Positions 9,000 through 18,339 of a DNA stretch of 64,000 bases are shown in pieces. The position numbers and the translations under genes were made by a program. The first letter of the stretch is position 1. Each line of letters begins with the position of its first letter. The stretch lies in the NCBI GenBank assembly GCA_036386415.1, contig DASVVT010000068.1:1-64000 (forward strand), read 5' to 3'. This DNA is from DASVVT01 sp036386415. GTDB lineage: Bacteria; Acidobacteriota; Blastocatellia; Pyrinomonadales; Pyrinomonadaceae. The notes under the pieces are model-generated. The model worked only from the letters and a program-made list of their open reading frames with translations, did no database searches and was not told the DNA's origin.

Positions 9000-10835
9000 T
9001 CACTCATTCAACGCGGCGTACCGGAAGAGGCGAAAGCGATAGCGCTGCTGGTCGCGTATGTTCTTCGCCACCGCTCCATGCAGATTTTCGTCCCAAGCAG
9101 TGTACTGCTCTATGAACCGATCCGAGGCTGCCTTGTCCCCCTTGTGCTGCACTTCCAGCACCTTCGCGAGTATCTTGCCGACCACTTCATGGTACTTGTC
9201 ATAATGGATATTGAGCCGCTTCGCCTGCGGGTCGAAGCTGAGCAGCCCGTTTTCCAGAAAGAAGTTCCACTGCATCAGTTGCATGGTGTTATAGGGCTGG
9301 TCGCGGCGCGGTCTATTGTTCTGTAGGACGCGATTGATGCCATTGGCGTAGACCGAGCGCAGTTGTGCGGCAGTGTAATAACCCTGCTTGTGAAGCGCTG
9401 CGGCGACGTAGAGCGAGACGAGGTCTGCCTTCATCTCTTCGAGTACGCTAGCGTTCTCCTGCAATGCCGCGTCCAGATCACGCCCGTCACCAGTCATGTC
9501 TACGCCCAGGTAGTGCCCCACCTCGTGCCAGAGCGTGCGATAGAAGCCCCCGTCGGAGGTGAGATCGTCTTTATGCGCGGGCGCGAGCGCGGCCTCCCAC
9601 GCGCGACCCGTGTTCTGGAAAATATCAGGGTGGCGCATGATGTTTGCGCGCAGCAGAATGATGCGGCCATAACGGCGCGCGAGATAGCTCTCGTTGGGGA
9701 GAATCGTCGCCGTGTTGCCGCCGCGCGCCTGCGCGAAATCGGCGATCACATCGTAGACGCCCACAGGAATATCTTCCTTCACCCTCTTGTGGTGCTCGTA
9801 GGGGAGCGAGTCTTCGAGCGCCTGCAAGCCCTTCATCGCCTGGCGCAGCTCCTTTGTCTCCTGCTGCCGTGTGCTCAAGAGACTGAAGGCGAAGAAGCTC
9901 TTGACCCCGAAGAGCTCATCGTCGTAGGTCTCATATGATCCGATCTGCGCGTTCAGGTTCTTGAAGCGACCCGTGACCCATGAGGCGTCGCCCGATTCAT
10001 AATCGTTCGAGAGCAGATCGCGGCTGCGGTTGCGCAGGTAGCGCGCGAACTCCTCGTCCGTCTTCTGAACGAGGTCGGCGGCTTCGTTCAGAAGCGCGTG
10101 GGCGCGTACAAGCTCGTCCGCATAGGCGACCGAGTACGAAATGGCATAGAGGATTTTCGGGCTCGGCTGTGCAGACAGTCTCTCCAGCTCTCTTTGCAGC
10201 CCCGGATTGAGGGTTGCGAGCGCCGGATACTGTTTGAGCTTTTCGCGGTCGCGCTGAAGATTATCTGCCGTGGCGCGACGTACGACCGTGCGCAGGTCTA
10301 GAATCGAGTCCCGTGTCTCAGGATGCGCCGCGAGATAAGCTTCAACCTCCTGTCGTGTGATGCCCCAGGGGTACACGTTCTGTCCGGGCGGCGTCATCTC
10401 CACGGGCAGGAACGGCTCGCGCCTGTTTTCGAGCGTGGTCGCAACCGGCCCCTGGAATAAACGGTAGAGCGTGAGCAGGTTTTGAGTTGCGACGGGAGAG
10501 CCTAGACGCGTGTGGAGCTGTAATAGATCGCGTTGCGCCGTGAGGGCGCGCGCGTTGCGCTGCTGCTCGTAAAGCTCCTGAAAGATTTTACCGACTTCGA
10601 GGAGCTTACCGACAGCCTGGCGCTCGCCCTCGCTCAGGTGCGAGAGCTCTGGCGCGAGGCGCACCTCCTGCATTTTGTCCAGGATCATCTGGCTCTTCGC
10701 AGGCGGCCAGTAGCCGTCTGGTAATCCGGTCTCAGCATCCTTTCGCGAGGTTGTCTGCGCTATGATGAGAGTGGAACAGCAGCAGCAGCAGAACAGGAGC
10801 ATCAAAATCGCATAAGTACAGATGATAGTCTTCAA
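9000..10835 (-). CDS. Exported M49-like (dipeptidyl-peptidase III type) metallopeptidase
   Basis: A predicted zinc peptidase of about 611 residues. HEVGH (about 437-441) and EEMKAD (about 466-471) match the zinc-binding layout of HExxH peptidases related to the M49 family, although classical M49 has HELLGH. The start is uncertain: the open frame begins at an ATG at 10931, but a TTG at 10835 follows a good ribosome site (AAGAAGGGG) and begins a clean signal peptide. The signal peptide has five consecutive cysteines encoded by a CAG/CTG run (10777-10791). A paralogue lies at 21915-23669, sharing the block IGxYETYxDELF. The activity is inferred, and the family could also act as a non-peptidase hydrolase. 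Confidence 0.78.
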   Translation of the reverse strand: MKTIICTYAILMLLFCCCCCSTLIIAQTTSRKDAETGLPDGYWPPAKSQMILDKMQEVRLAPELSHLSEGERQAVGKLLEVGKIFQELYEQQRNARALTAQRDLLQLHTRLGSPVATQNLLTLYRLFQGPVATTLENRREPFLPVEMTPPGQNVYPWGITRQEVEAYLAAHPETRDSILDLRTVVRRATADNLQRDREKLKQYPALATLNPGLQRELERLSAQPSPKILYAISYSVAYADELVRAHALLNEAADLVQKTDEEFARYLRNRSRDLLSNDYESGDASWVTGRFKNLNAQIGSYETYDDELFGVKSFFAFSLLSTRQQETKELRQAMKGLQALEDSLPYEHHKRVKEDIPVGVYDVIADFAQARGGNTATILPNESYLARRYGRIILLRANIMRHPDIFQNTGRAWEAALAPAHKDDLTSDGGFYRTLWHEVGHYLGVDMTGDGRDLDAALQENASVLEEMKADLVSLYVAAALHKQGYYTAAQLRSVYANGINRVLQNNRPRRDQPYNTMQLMQWNFFLENGLLSFDPQAKRLNIHYDKYHEVVGKILAKVLEVQHKGDKAASDRFIEQYTAWDENLHGAVAKNIRDQQRYRFRLFRYAALNE

Positions 10836-11437
10836 GGTCTCAGACCCCTTCTTTAGATTTTTACAAGAATATAAAGATCGAAGCTCGATGGCGCAAACGC
10901 CAAGGGCTATGGCGGCATTTCGCTTCATCACAATTGACGGCGTGCAGCGTGGTCAGACCGGCGCGCTGGCAGCGGAGGCCACCCACGAATGAACACCCGA
11001 CAGTCACAAACAAGCAAGCTCTGGTCTGTGCCTTTTCATGTCCCTTTGAGGATCATCTCTCGCTTGCTGATGTCGATTAGCGTTAGCTAACACATGACTG
11101 ATACAGAAGGCTTTTGAGGCCACGCTGGCCTCGACTTCGCTGTGGAAACTCCCTTTCCTTGAAATCATATCTATCTTAGAAGCGTGATACTGGCGAGCGT
11201 CGGAGCCGTTGATGGCAACTATTGACAATCCTATGCCCGATGCGTAATGTAGCACCTGCCTTCACGAGATATGGCATTGGCAGTTACGATCCGTTTACTT
11301 CTGACCTCTGTAGGAATTTCCGTTACGCAAAAACCAGGTGGCACTTTCATCCCTGCCTCGTCGCACGGTGAGCCCTTTTACAGATTTCAGATGATTCGGA
11401 TGGCGCGTGCGTGGACGTTCTCTTCTGGTAAGTCATC
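10836..11437. other. Gene-poor spacer between divergent genes
   Basis: About 600 bp separate the M49-like gene from the CHAT gene. Short open frames exist on both strands (one of 83 codons at 11004-11255, minus) but none has family-like sequence, a ribosome site or codon bias like its neighbours. It should contain the promoters of both divergent genes, which I could not locate with confidence. Confidence 0.5.
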
Positions 11438-14425
11438 ATGAGCTGCTTGATCTCACACTCCTCACTCCAATCTTCCGGCGCTGGCGTTATCCTGACGGCG
11501 GGCTCACGAAAGCGAGCGCTCTGGCATCCGATCATCATTCTCCTGTTGGGCGTCGGTATAGCGCTCAGTGACGTACAAGGTGCAGCCGCCAGTCCGTTTG
11601 CGCAAACGGCGCAGTCTCCTCTCGAAAGAGACATGGCCGCAGGCGACCTCCATTCCTATCGCATCATGCTCAACAGTGGTCAATTCCTGAGCGCCCGTTT
11701 CGATCAGCGCGGTATAGATGTGGCATTAACGCTCCTCGGCCCCGGCAGTCAGAGGTTGCTCGATATTGACAATCCGATTGGCGCGTGGGGATTGGAATCA
11801 CTCTTCTTTGAGGCCGGAACGAGCGGCTACTATACACTTCAGGTGCGCCCGCGCAACGCGACCGCTCCGCCCGGAAGATATAGATTCAGTTTCGAGTCGA
11901 GGCTGTCCACACTTGAAGATCGGAAACGTCTCCCCGCCGAAAGAGCCTTCGCAGAGGGGGCTTTGTTGCTGCAAGGCACGCCGACGCCGCGCTCCTTTCA
12001 AAGCGGAGTGGAGAAGTACGAAGAGGCGCGGCGGCTCTTCCGTGCGGTTAATGATCGCCGTGGTGAGACGCGCACGCTCGTCCTCATAGCCTCAATCAGC
12101 GCCTCGAACGGAGACGCGCAGAAGGCTCTCAGCTATTTCAACGAGGCGATTCTTCTGCTTAAAGCCGAAGGCGACCGCGACGAGGAAGCGCTTGCCACGA
12201 GCCGACTCGCCGAGGTCTACCAGTCGCTCGGTGATCGAGAGCGGGCGCTAGAGCATTTCAACCGCGCGTTACAACTTTTTCTCGACATCAACGACAGCCG
12301 GACAGCCGGATACACGCTCGTCCGCATAGGTGCTGTGCAGGATTCGATGGGCGAGAGCCAGAAGGCGCTAGACTCTTTCCGCCAGGCGCTCCCGCTTTTC
12401 AAGGCAGCGCATGACCCTCGCGGCGAAGCCTACGCGCTCAACAATATCGGACTGGTCTACGATGATCTGGGCGATAAGCGAAGGTCGCGCGAGGCTTACG
12501 ACCAGGCGCTGGCGCTGTTTCGGGGAATCAGCGACTGTAGCGAAGTCCCCCCGACGCTCTCCAATCTCGCTTTACACCAATTGAATTCAGGCGATCCGTT
12601 GAAGGCGCTCGAAAATCTCGATCAAGCTCTCATTCTTCAGCGCAACAATAATGATCGTAAGGGAGAGGCGACGACGCTCAATAACATCGGCTTCATCTAC
12701 AACGTGATGGGGCAGGCAGTGAAGGCGCAGGACTACCTGAAACAGGCGCTGGCGATTCATCGCGAGATCAACAACCGTCTCGGCGAGGGCGATTCGCTCT
12801 CGAACCTGATGCTCACGTGGAGATCGCAGAAGAGGGAGGCGGTCGCCATCTTTTATGGCAAAGGCGCAGTCAATGTTTACCAGGAAATTCGCGCTCGCAT
12901 TGCTCCGCTCGACAAAGAGGCGCAGAAGAGTTTCCTGAAATCCAAAGAGGGGGCATACCGCGAGCTGGGCGAGTTGCTTGTGGAGAGAGGTCGTCTGCTG
13001 GAAGCGAAGCAAGTGCTCGGGCTGCTCAAGGAAGAGGAGTATTTCCAGTTCGTGCGTCGCGATGGCAAAGATGCATCTTCTCTGGTGTCTCCGGCTGCGC
13101 TGACGCCTGAGGAGCAGGATTTAGCAGACCGCTACCGTGAGATTTCGGACAAGCTCGTCGCCCTCGGCAGAGAAAGGTCTGAGCTGGTCAGCAAAGCGAG
13201 CCGCACACCCGAAGAACAAAGACGCCTCTTGAAGTTAGACGCGGACATCACGGTCGCCAACCTCGCATTTCAAAAATTTATTGAAGGGGTCTCTGCGGAG
13301 CTCGCCAGCGCGCAACAGAGCACGCAGAGAGTCGAGCAGGTGAAAGACCCGCAGCACATCGTTAATATCTTGCGCGAGCTTGGCACAGGCGCGGTCGCGC
13401 TGTACACCTTCGTCGGCGAGCAAAAATACAGCGTCATTATGATTACCCCCTATGCGCAGGTGGCTCGCGAATATCCGATCGGTGCGTCAGAGCTCTACAA
13501 AAAGGTGCTCGCCTTCCGCGAAATCCTCGAAGACCCTGCGCGCGACCCACGCCCCCTGGCGCAGGAGCTGTATCGCATCCTCATCGCGCCTATCGCCAAC
13601 GATCTGAGAGACGCGCATGCAGAGACCTTGATGTGGTCGCTCGACGGAATCCTGCGTTACATCCCCGTCGCGGCGCTCCATGACGGCGAGCAGTACATCA
13701 TTGAGCGCTACCGGAACACTGTCTTTACACCCATCAGCACCACGCGCCTCACGGATCAACCGAGCGCTCGCTGGCAAACCCTCGGCTACGGTGTCTCCAA
13801 AGCCCTGCCAGGCTTCGAGCCACTCGAAGAAGTGCCGAGGGAACTGCGCAGCATCATCCGTGAAGAGAACGCGGGTCAGGCGGGCGACGGCATCCTCCCC
13901 GGCAAGATTCGTCTCGATGAATCATTCACCAGGGCAGAACTGGACGCGGGGCTTCAGCAGAAATTCGCGGTCGTCCACATCGCGAGCCATTTTCAGTTTG
14001 AGCCGGGAAACGAGACGAAATCCTTCCTACTGCTCGGCGACGGCACACGCCTGACTCTGGATCAACTGAGGAATTCGCCGAACTACTTTAACGGGGTGGA
14101 ACTGTTAACGCTCTCGGCCTGTAATACGGCGTCGGGCAGCACCGGCGCGGACGGCAAAGAGGTTGAAGGGTTTGCCGTGCTGGCACAGCGTCAGGGAGCC
14201 GAAGCCGTGCTCGCGAGCCTCTGGCCGGTCGCGGACGCCAGCACGCGCCTGTTGATGCAGAAGTTCTATCAAATCCGCAACTCAAGCCCCGGCATGCTGA
14301 AAGCCGAAGCCCTGCGCCAGGCTCAAATCGCGCTCATTCGCGGCGAAGTCAAAGGCCCCGACGGGAAGGCATATTCACACCCGAACTTCTGGGCTCCCTT
14401 CATCCTGATCGGAAACTGGCGCTAA
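11438..14425 (+). CDS. CHAT-domain protease with TPR repeats, exported or membrane-tethered
   Basis: A 995-residue protein. A hydrophobic segment at about residues 28-45 may be a signal peptide. Residues 60-155 resemble a PPC-type beta-sandwich, and residues 190-460 carry six or seven tetratricopeptide repeats of about 40 residues (for example ALNNIGLVYDDLGDKRRSRE). A helical linker leads to a C-terminal CHAT domain (about 700-995). The predicted caspase-like dyad is H851 in HIASH and C895 in SACNTA, both intact, so it should be an active cysteine protease. Its 3' end faces the nSTAND-WD40 gene with five bases between stops. CHAT proteases are known partners of TIR and STAND proteins in conflict systems, but convergent orientation makes a joint role a hypothesis. 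Confidence 0.88.
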   Translation: MSCLISHSSLQSSGAGVILTAGSRKRALWHPIIILLLGVGIALSDVQGAAASPFAQTAQSPLERDMAAGDLHSYRIMLNSGQFLSARFDQRGIDVALTLLGPGSQRLLDIDNPIGAWGLESLFFEAGTSGYYTLQVRPRNATAPPGRYRFSFESRLSTLEDRKRLPAERAFAEGALLLQGTPTPRSFQSGVEKYEEARRLFRAVNDRRGETRTLVLIASISASNGDAQKALSYFNEAILLLKAEGDRDEEALATSRLAEVYQSLGDRERALEHFNRALQLFLDINDSRTAGYTLVRIGAVQDSMGESQKALDSFRQALPLFKAAHDPRGEAYALNNIGLVYDDLGDKRRSREAYDQALALFRGISDCSEVPPTLSNLALHQLNSGDPLKALENLDQALILQRNNNDRKGEATTLNNIGFIYNVMGQAVKAQDYLKQALAIHREINNRLGEGDSLSNLMLTWRSQKREAVAIFYGKGAVNVYQEIRARIAPLDKEAQKSFLKSKEGAYRELGELLVERGRLLEAKQVLGLLKEEEYFQFVRRDGKDASSLVSPAALTPEEQDLADRYREISDKLVALGRERSELVSKASRTPEEQRRLLKLDADITVANLAFQKFIEGVSAELASAQQSTQRVEQVKDPQHIVNILRELGTGAVALYTFVGEQKYSVIMITPYAQVAREYPIGASELYKKVLAFREILEDPARDPRPLAQELYRILIAPIANDLRDAHAETLMWSLDGILRYIPVAALHDGEQYIIERYRNTVFTPISTTRLTDQPSARWQTLGYGVSKALPGFEPLEEVPRELRSIIREENAGQAGDGILPGKIRLDESFTRAELDAGLQQKFAVVHIASHFQFEPGNETKSFLLLGDGTRLTLDQLRNSPNYFNGVELLTLSACNTASGSTGADGKEVEGFAVLAQRQGAEAVLASLWPVADASTRLLMQKFYQIRNSSPGMLKAEALRQAQIALIRGEVKGPDGKAYSHPNFWAPFILIGNWR

Positions 14426-14430
14426 AGCGA

Positions 14431-17400
14431 TCAACGCTTCTCAGTGCTCTCCTCGCGCCCGCGTTGAGCCATTACCTCTTCATCCGTCGCGGCATACCAA
14501 AGCTTCACATAAGTATCAAAGCTACCGGTGGCGAGTATCCTTCCGTTGTGCGAGAAGGCGATGGTACTGATAGGGCCAAGGTGTCCCTTAAGAGTAACCA
14601 ACTCTTGATACGATATGGCGCTCCACAATTTGACGACATGATCCGCGCCGCCGGTAGCGAGAGTCCTACCATCAGGTGAAAAGGCCACGGACGTGATATG
14701 CCCGGCGTGCCCCTTCAGCGTTGCTTGTAGCTGTCGCGTCGCCACATCCCAGAGCCTGGCTGTCTTATCTCCACTACCCGTCGCAAGCGTCTTGCCGTCA
14801 GGTGAAAAGGCTACAGATGTGACGGGTCCCGTGAACCCGCTGAGCGTTGATAGTTCTCGCCCCGAGGCAACGTCCCAGATTTTCACGGTCTGGTCAAAGC
14901 TGCCCGTCGCAAGAGTTTTCCCATTCGGTGCAAAAGCCACGGCGAACACATCCTTAGTATGGCCTTTAAATGTGGTCAACACTCGCTGTGAAGCGATCTC
15001 CCAGAGCTTGACTGTATAATCCGCACTGCCCGTGGCGAGCGTCTTGCCGTCAGGTGAAAAGGCCACAGCATTGACGGAGCCTGTGTGTCCCGTGAGCGTC
15101 GCCATCTCACGATGTGAAGCGGCGTCCCAGAGCTTGACGGTCTTATCCAAACTGCCGGTGGCGAGCGTCTTGCTGTCAGGTGAGAAGGCTGTGGTATGGA
15201 TAGCAACCGCATGCCCCCTGAGGGATGCCAATTCTCGTCGCGACGTGTTGTCCCACAGCTTCATGTTGCCGTCATAACTGCTGGTCGCAATCATCCTTCC
15301 GTCCGGCGAAAAGGCCGCAGATGAGACGGCGTCTTTATGTCCCCTGAGCGTTACCAGTTCATTTTGTGAAGTAATCTTCCACAGCTTGGCAGTTCTGTCG
15401 CCACTGCCCGTCACCAGGGTTTTTCCATCAAGCGAAAAAGCCACTGCTTCGACAATATCGAAATGGCCTTTGAGGGTGGTCAAGACTCTATGTGAGGCAG
15501 TGTCCCATACACTGACTGTATTATCATATTTGCCCGTCGCAAGCGTCTTGCCGTCAGGGGAAAAGGCCATGGAGGTAATGATGCTGTCGTCTTTGAGCGT
15601 CACCATTTCCTGCCATGATGTTGTATCCCAGAGCTTAATAGTTCTGTCAAAACCTCCTGTTGCGAGCCTGTGACCGTCAGGTGAAAAGGCCACGAACGTC
15701 AGGGATTCCGTGTGCCCCTTCAGCGTTGCTTGTAGCTGTCGCGTCGCCACATCCCAGAGCCTGGCTGTCTTATCTCTACTACCCGTCGCAAGCGTCTTGC
15801 CGTCAGGTGAAAAGGCCACGGACGTGATACGCTGCTCGTGTCCCGCGAGCGTTGCCAACTCACGCTGTGAGACGACATCCCACAGCTTGACGATATTTTC
15901 ATTGTCCCCGGATGCAAGAATTTTGCCGTCAGGTGAAAAGGCCACAGCATTGACGGCGCCTGTGTGTCCCGTGAGCGTCGCCATCTCACGATGTGAAGCG
16001 GCGTCCCAGAGCTTGACGGTCTTATCCGCGCTGGCAAACGCGAGCGTCCTGTTATCAGGTGAGAAAGCGACGGACATAATAGCATCTGTTTTTCCCGTAA
16101 GCGTTGCCAATTCGCGTCCCGTGGTAATATCCCAGAGCTTGACGGTCTTATCCAAACTGCCTGTGGCGAGCCGTTTCCCATCCGGGGAGAGAGCCACCGA
16201 TACGACTGAATTGGTGTGCCCTCGGAGCGTCATCAGGTCACTGTGATAGCGTCGCCAGAGGTAATACCACTCGAAACCGAGTTCGTCTCTTTTATCTCGG
16301 AGAGTGTTGAGCAAGTCCTGCGCCCGCAGGATGTCCTTGCCTTCGTATGCCTGCTGCGAAAGGTTGATATTCGCGGCATAAAGAAGATTTAGGTTCTGTT
16401 TCTCCCCGGCCTCAGCCCGCTCTTTCTCCGTGACTGCCAACTGGCGCTGTGTTTCTGCGACACGGGTAGCTGCTTCAGCCTTGTGGGCATTCTCGCTCGC
16501 AATGCGCGCTTGCTCTATGGCCTGAAGGCGCGCCTTTTCGGCCTCCTGTTTCTGGTTGACAGCAACCTTCTCGGCCTCCTGAGCCTTCGTCGATTGCTCC
16601 TCGGCAATCCCCTTCTGCTTGAGAGCTTCCTGTGATTGCTGCTCAGCGATGCCTGTTTGCTCGAAAGCCTCTTGCGATTTCCGTTCGGCAATCTCTTGCT
16701 GCTTCACAGCCTCCCGCGTCTGCTGCTCGGCGATCCCTTTCTGCCGGGAAGCTTCGCTTTGCTGGCGGAAGGCGTAGACCGCAGAGGCTAAGGAGATGAT
16801 GAACGCGACGAGGAGAACGGCGGCGATCAGACGCGTCCGGCGCAGCTCACGTTTACGTCGTTGATCACGCTCTGCTGCCTCCTGTTCGCGCGCCTCACGG
16901 CTCGCTTCGAGAAACGCCATCGCGCTCTCAAAACCGGAATGATAACGCCTCGCCCATGCTTGATTCGGTCTGCTTTTCTCGCGCCAGTCGAGCGCCAGTT
17001 GCAGGTCTGGGTCGTGCCAGAGTCCGGCCTCAACCTTTTCGTACAGCTCGGCTGTCTCGGCTAGTCGCTGGTAGATGCGAACCGATCTTGACTCTTCGTC
17101 CACCCACTCGCTCAGACGCCGCCAGTTGCGAATCAGGCTCTCGTGCGAGATGTCTATCAAAGAGTCCGCATCGAGCGGCACTGTGGCGGGCGGCATCAAA
17201 AACGACCTGCCCTCGCGTCGGAAGGGTTCGATAACACGTTTGACCTCTTCCTCCGTCGCCTCTGCGATGGTGCAGATTTCCCGCAGCTCCGTAGGCCGCC
17301 GCGTCTCCCTGTTGTCTTTACCCTTTTCCGTGAGCGCCTTGAAAAGCTTTTCAGCGATCAAGCGGCTGCGCTCGTCCGGTAGCTCGAAGTAGGCTTCGTC

Positions 17401-18339
17401 GGCGTGCCGCGAGAGCGCTTCACTCATCCCGCCGATTGACTCGTAGTGGTCTAGGTCGATGGGCGCTCTCTCCTGTCCCTGCTGCTTCCACTTGTCCCAG
17501 GTGCGCATCAAAGCGTGTTGCAGGATGGGCAGTTGGTCTGGGTTGTCTCCCATCTCGTTCAAGAGCCGGTTGACCAGTCGCGGTGTGATCTCAGCCCCGC
17601 CGACGGCGACGGGGCCTGTAATGGCCTCGCGCCGCTGCTCGCGCGTCAGGCGCGGGATCAGGTACTGCCCTTCGTTGATGGCTTCGGGCAAATCCCAGAA
17701 GAGCGAGCAGTCGCCAAGATAGTCCGAGCGCAGGGTGAGCACGACGTAGATGTTGACCTCTCGCTGGTGCGCCGCTTCTAGAAGCAGCTTGACGAAGGCC
17801 GCAGCCTCGTTCTGGTAGCGCTCGTCTACGGCCACCTGCGCATAGCGAAAAAGCTCCTCAAACTGATCTGCAATGACGAGCAGGCTCTCTGTCGCCGCCA
17901 TTCTGTTCTGTCGCACGGCTTCGACGAGGCCGAGGCTGCCGCGACGCAAAGTCACTTCCGTAATGGTCGTTTGAAGCCTGGCGTTCTCCTCTATCTCCGA
18001 GCCGAACACGTCCGTGGAGTTGAGTGCGTGTGCCAGATTGCCGATTGGATCGTTGCCGGGGCGCATCAGGGCGACGCGCCAGTTTGAACCGGCACTCGTC
18101 ATCAAGCCGCCGTAGAGGGCTGGCAGGAGTCCCGCGCGGACGAGCGATGATTTGCCGCTGCCCGATGTGCCGACGACCGCTACGAAACGCGTGCTGCCGA
18201 GCTTGCGCAGCAACTGTTCGCTCTGCCCGTCGCGCCCGAAGTATAGATGGCTCTCATCGAATTCAAATGGCCGCAAGCCCGGAAACGGATTCGTCGGCGC
18301 TTCCGTCTCTGACATCCTGTTGACGCTTTCGGTGATCAT
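14431..18339 (-). CDS. nSTAND ATPase with membrane helix, coiled coil and 14 WD40 repeats
   Basis: A 1302-residue NLR-like protein. The N-terminal motif NPFPGLRPFEFDESHLYFGR and Walker A GTSGSGKSS (57-65), with Walker B LLVIADQFEEL (153-163), define an nSTAND1 NTPase. A single membrane helix lies at about 503-523. A 150-residue Q/E/A-rich coiled coil follows, with the repeated word QKGIAEQQ. From about residue 700 there are 14 WD40 repeats of 42 residues, enough for two seven-bladed propellers. The start overlaps the stop of the upstream TIR gene by four bases (ATGA), showing an obligate pair. By analogy with known STAND proteins the propellers sense a ligand and the NTPase oligomerises to activate the TIR partner. 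The ligand is unknown. Confidence 0.92.
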   Translation of the reverse strand: MITESVNRMSETEAPTNPFPGLRPFEFDESHLYFGRDGQSEQLLRKLGSTRFVAVVGTSGSGKSSLVRAGLLPALYGGLMTSAGSNWRVALMRPGNDPIGNLAHALNSTDVFGSEIEENARLQTTITEVTLRRGSLGLVEAVRQNRMAATESLLVIADQFEELFRYAQVAVDERYQNEAAAFVKLLLEAAHQREVNIYVVLTLRSDYLGDCSLFWDLPEAINEGQYLIPRLTREQRREAITGPVAVGGAEITPRLVNRLLNEMGDNPDQLPILQHALMRTWDKWKQQGQERAPIDLDHYESIGGMSEALSRHADEAYFELPDERSRLIAEKLFKALTEKGKDNRETRRPTELREICTIAEATEEEVKRVIEPFRREGRSFLMPPATVPLDADSLIDISHESLIRNWRRLSEWVDEESRSVRIYQRLAETAELYEKVEAGLWHDPDLQLALDWREKSRPNQAWARRYHSGFESAMAFLEASREAREQEAAERDQRRKRELRRTRLIAAVLLVAFIISLASAVYAFRQQSEASRQKGIAEQQTREAVKQQEIAERKSQEAFEQTGIAEQQSQEALKQKGIAEEQSTKAQEAEKVAVNQKQEAEKARLQAIEQARIASENAHKAEAATRVAETQRQLAVTEKERAEAGEKQNLNLLYAANINLSQQAYEGKDILRAQDLLNTLRDKRDELGFEWYYLWRRYHSDLMTLRGHTNSVVSVALSPDGKRLATGSLDKTVKLWDITTGRELATLTGKTDAIMSVAFSPDNRTLAFASADKTVKLWDAASHREMATLTGHTGAVNAVAFSPDGKILASGDNENIVKLWDVVSQRELATLAGHEQRITSVAFSPDGKTLATGSRDKTARLWDVATRQLQATLKGHTESLTFVAFSPDGHRLATGGFDRTIKLWDTTSWQEMVTLKDDSIITSMAFSPDGKTLATGKYDNTVSVWDTASHRVLTTLKGHFDIVEAVAFSLDGKTLVTGSGDRTAKLWKITSQNELVTLRGHKDAVSSAAFSPDGRMIATSSYDGNMKLWDNTSRRELASLRGHAVAIHTTAFSPDSKTLATGSLDKTVKLWDAASHREMATLTGHTGSVNAVAFSPDGKTLATGSADYTVKLWEIASQRVLTTFKGHTKDVFAVAFAPNGKTLATGSFDQTVKIWDVASGRELSTLSGFTGPVTSVAFSPDGKTLATGSGDKTARLWDVATRQLQATLKGHAGHITSVAFSPDGRTLATGGADHVVKLWSAISYQELVTLKGHLGPISTIAFSHNGRILATGSFDTYVKLWYAATDEEVMAQRGREESTEKR

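Noticed and set aside
11004..11255. 83-codon minus-strand frame in the spacer before the CHAT gene
   Set aside because: No recognisable family, ribosome site or membrane segment; amino-acid composition looks random.
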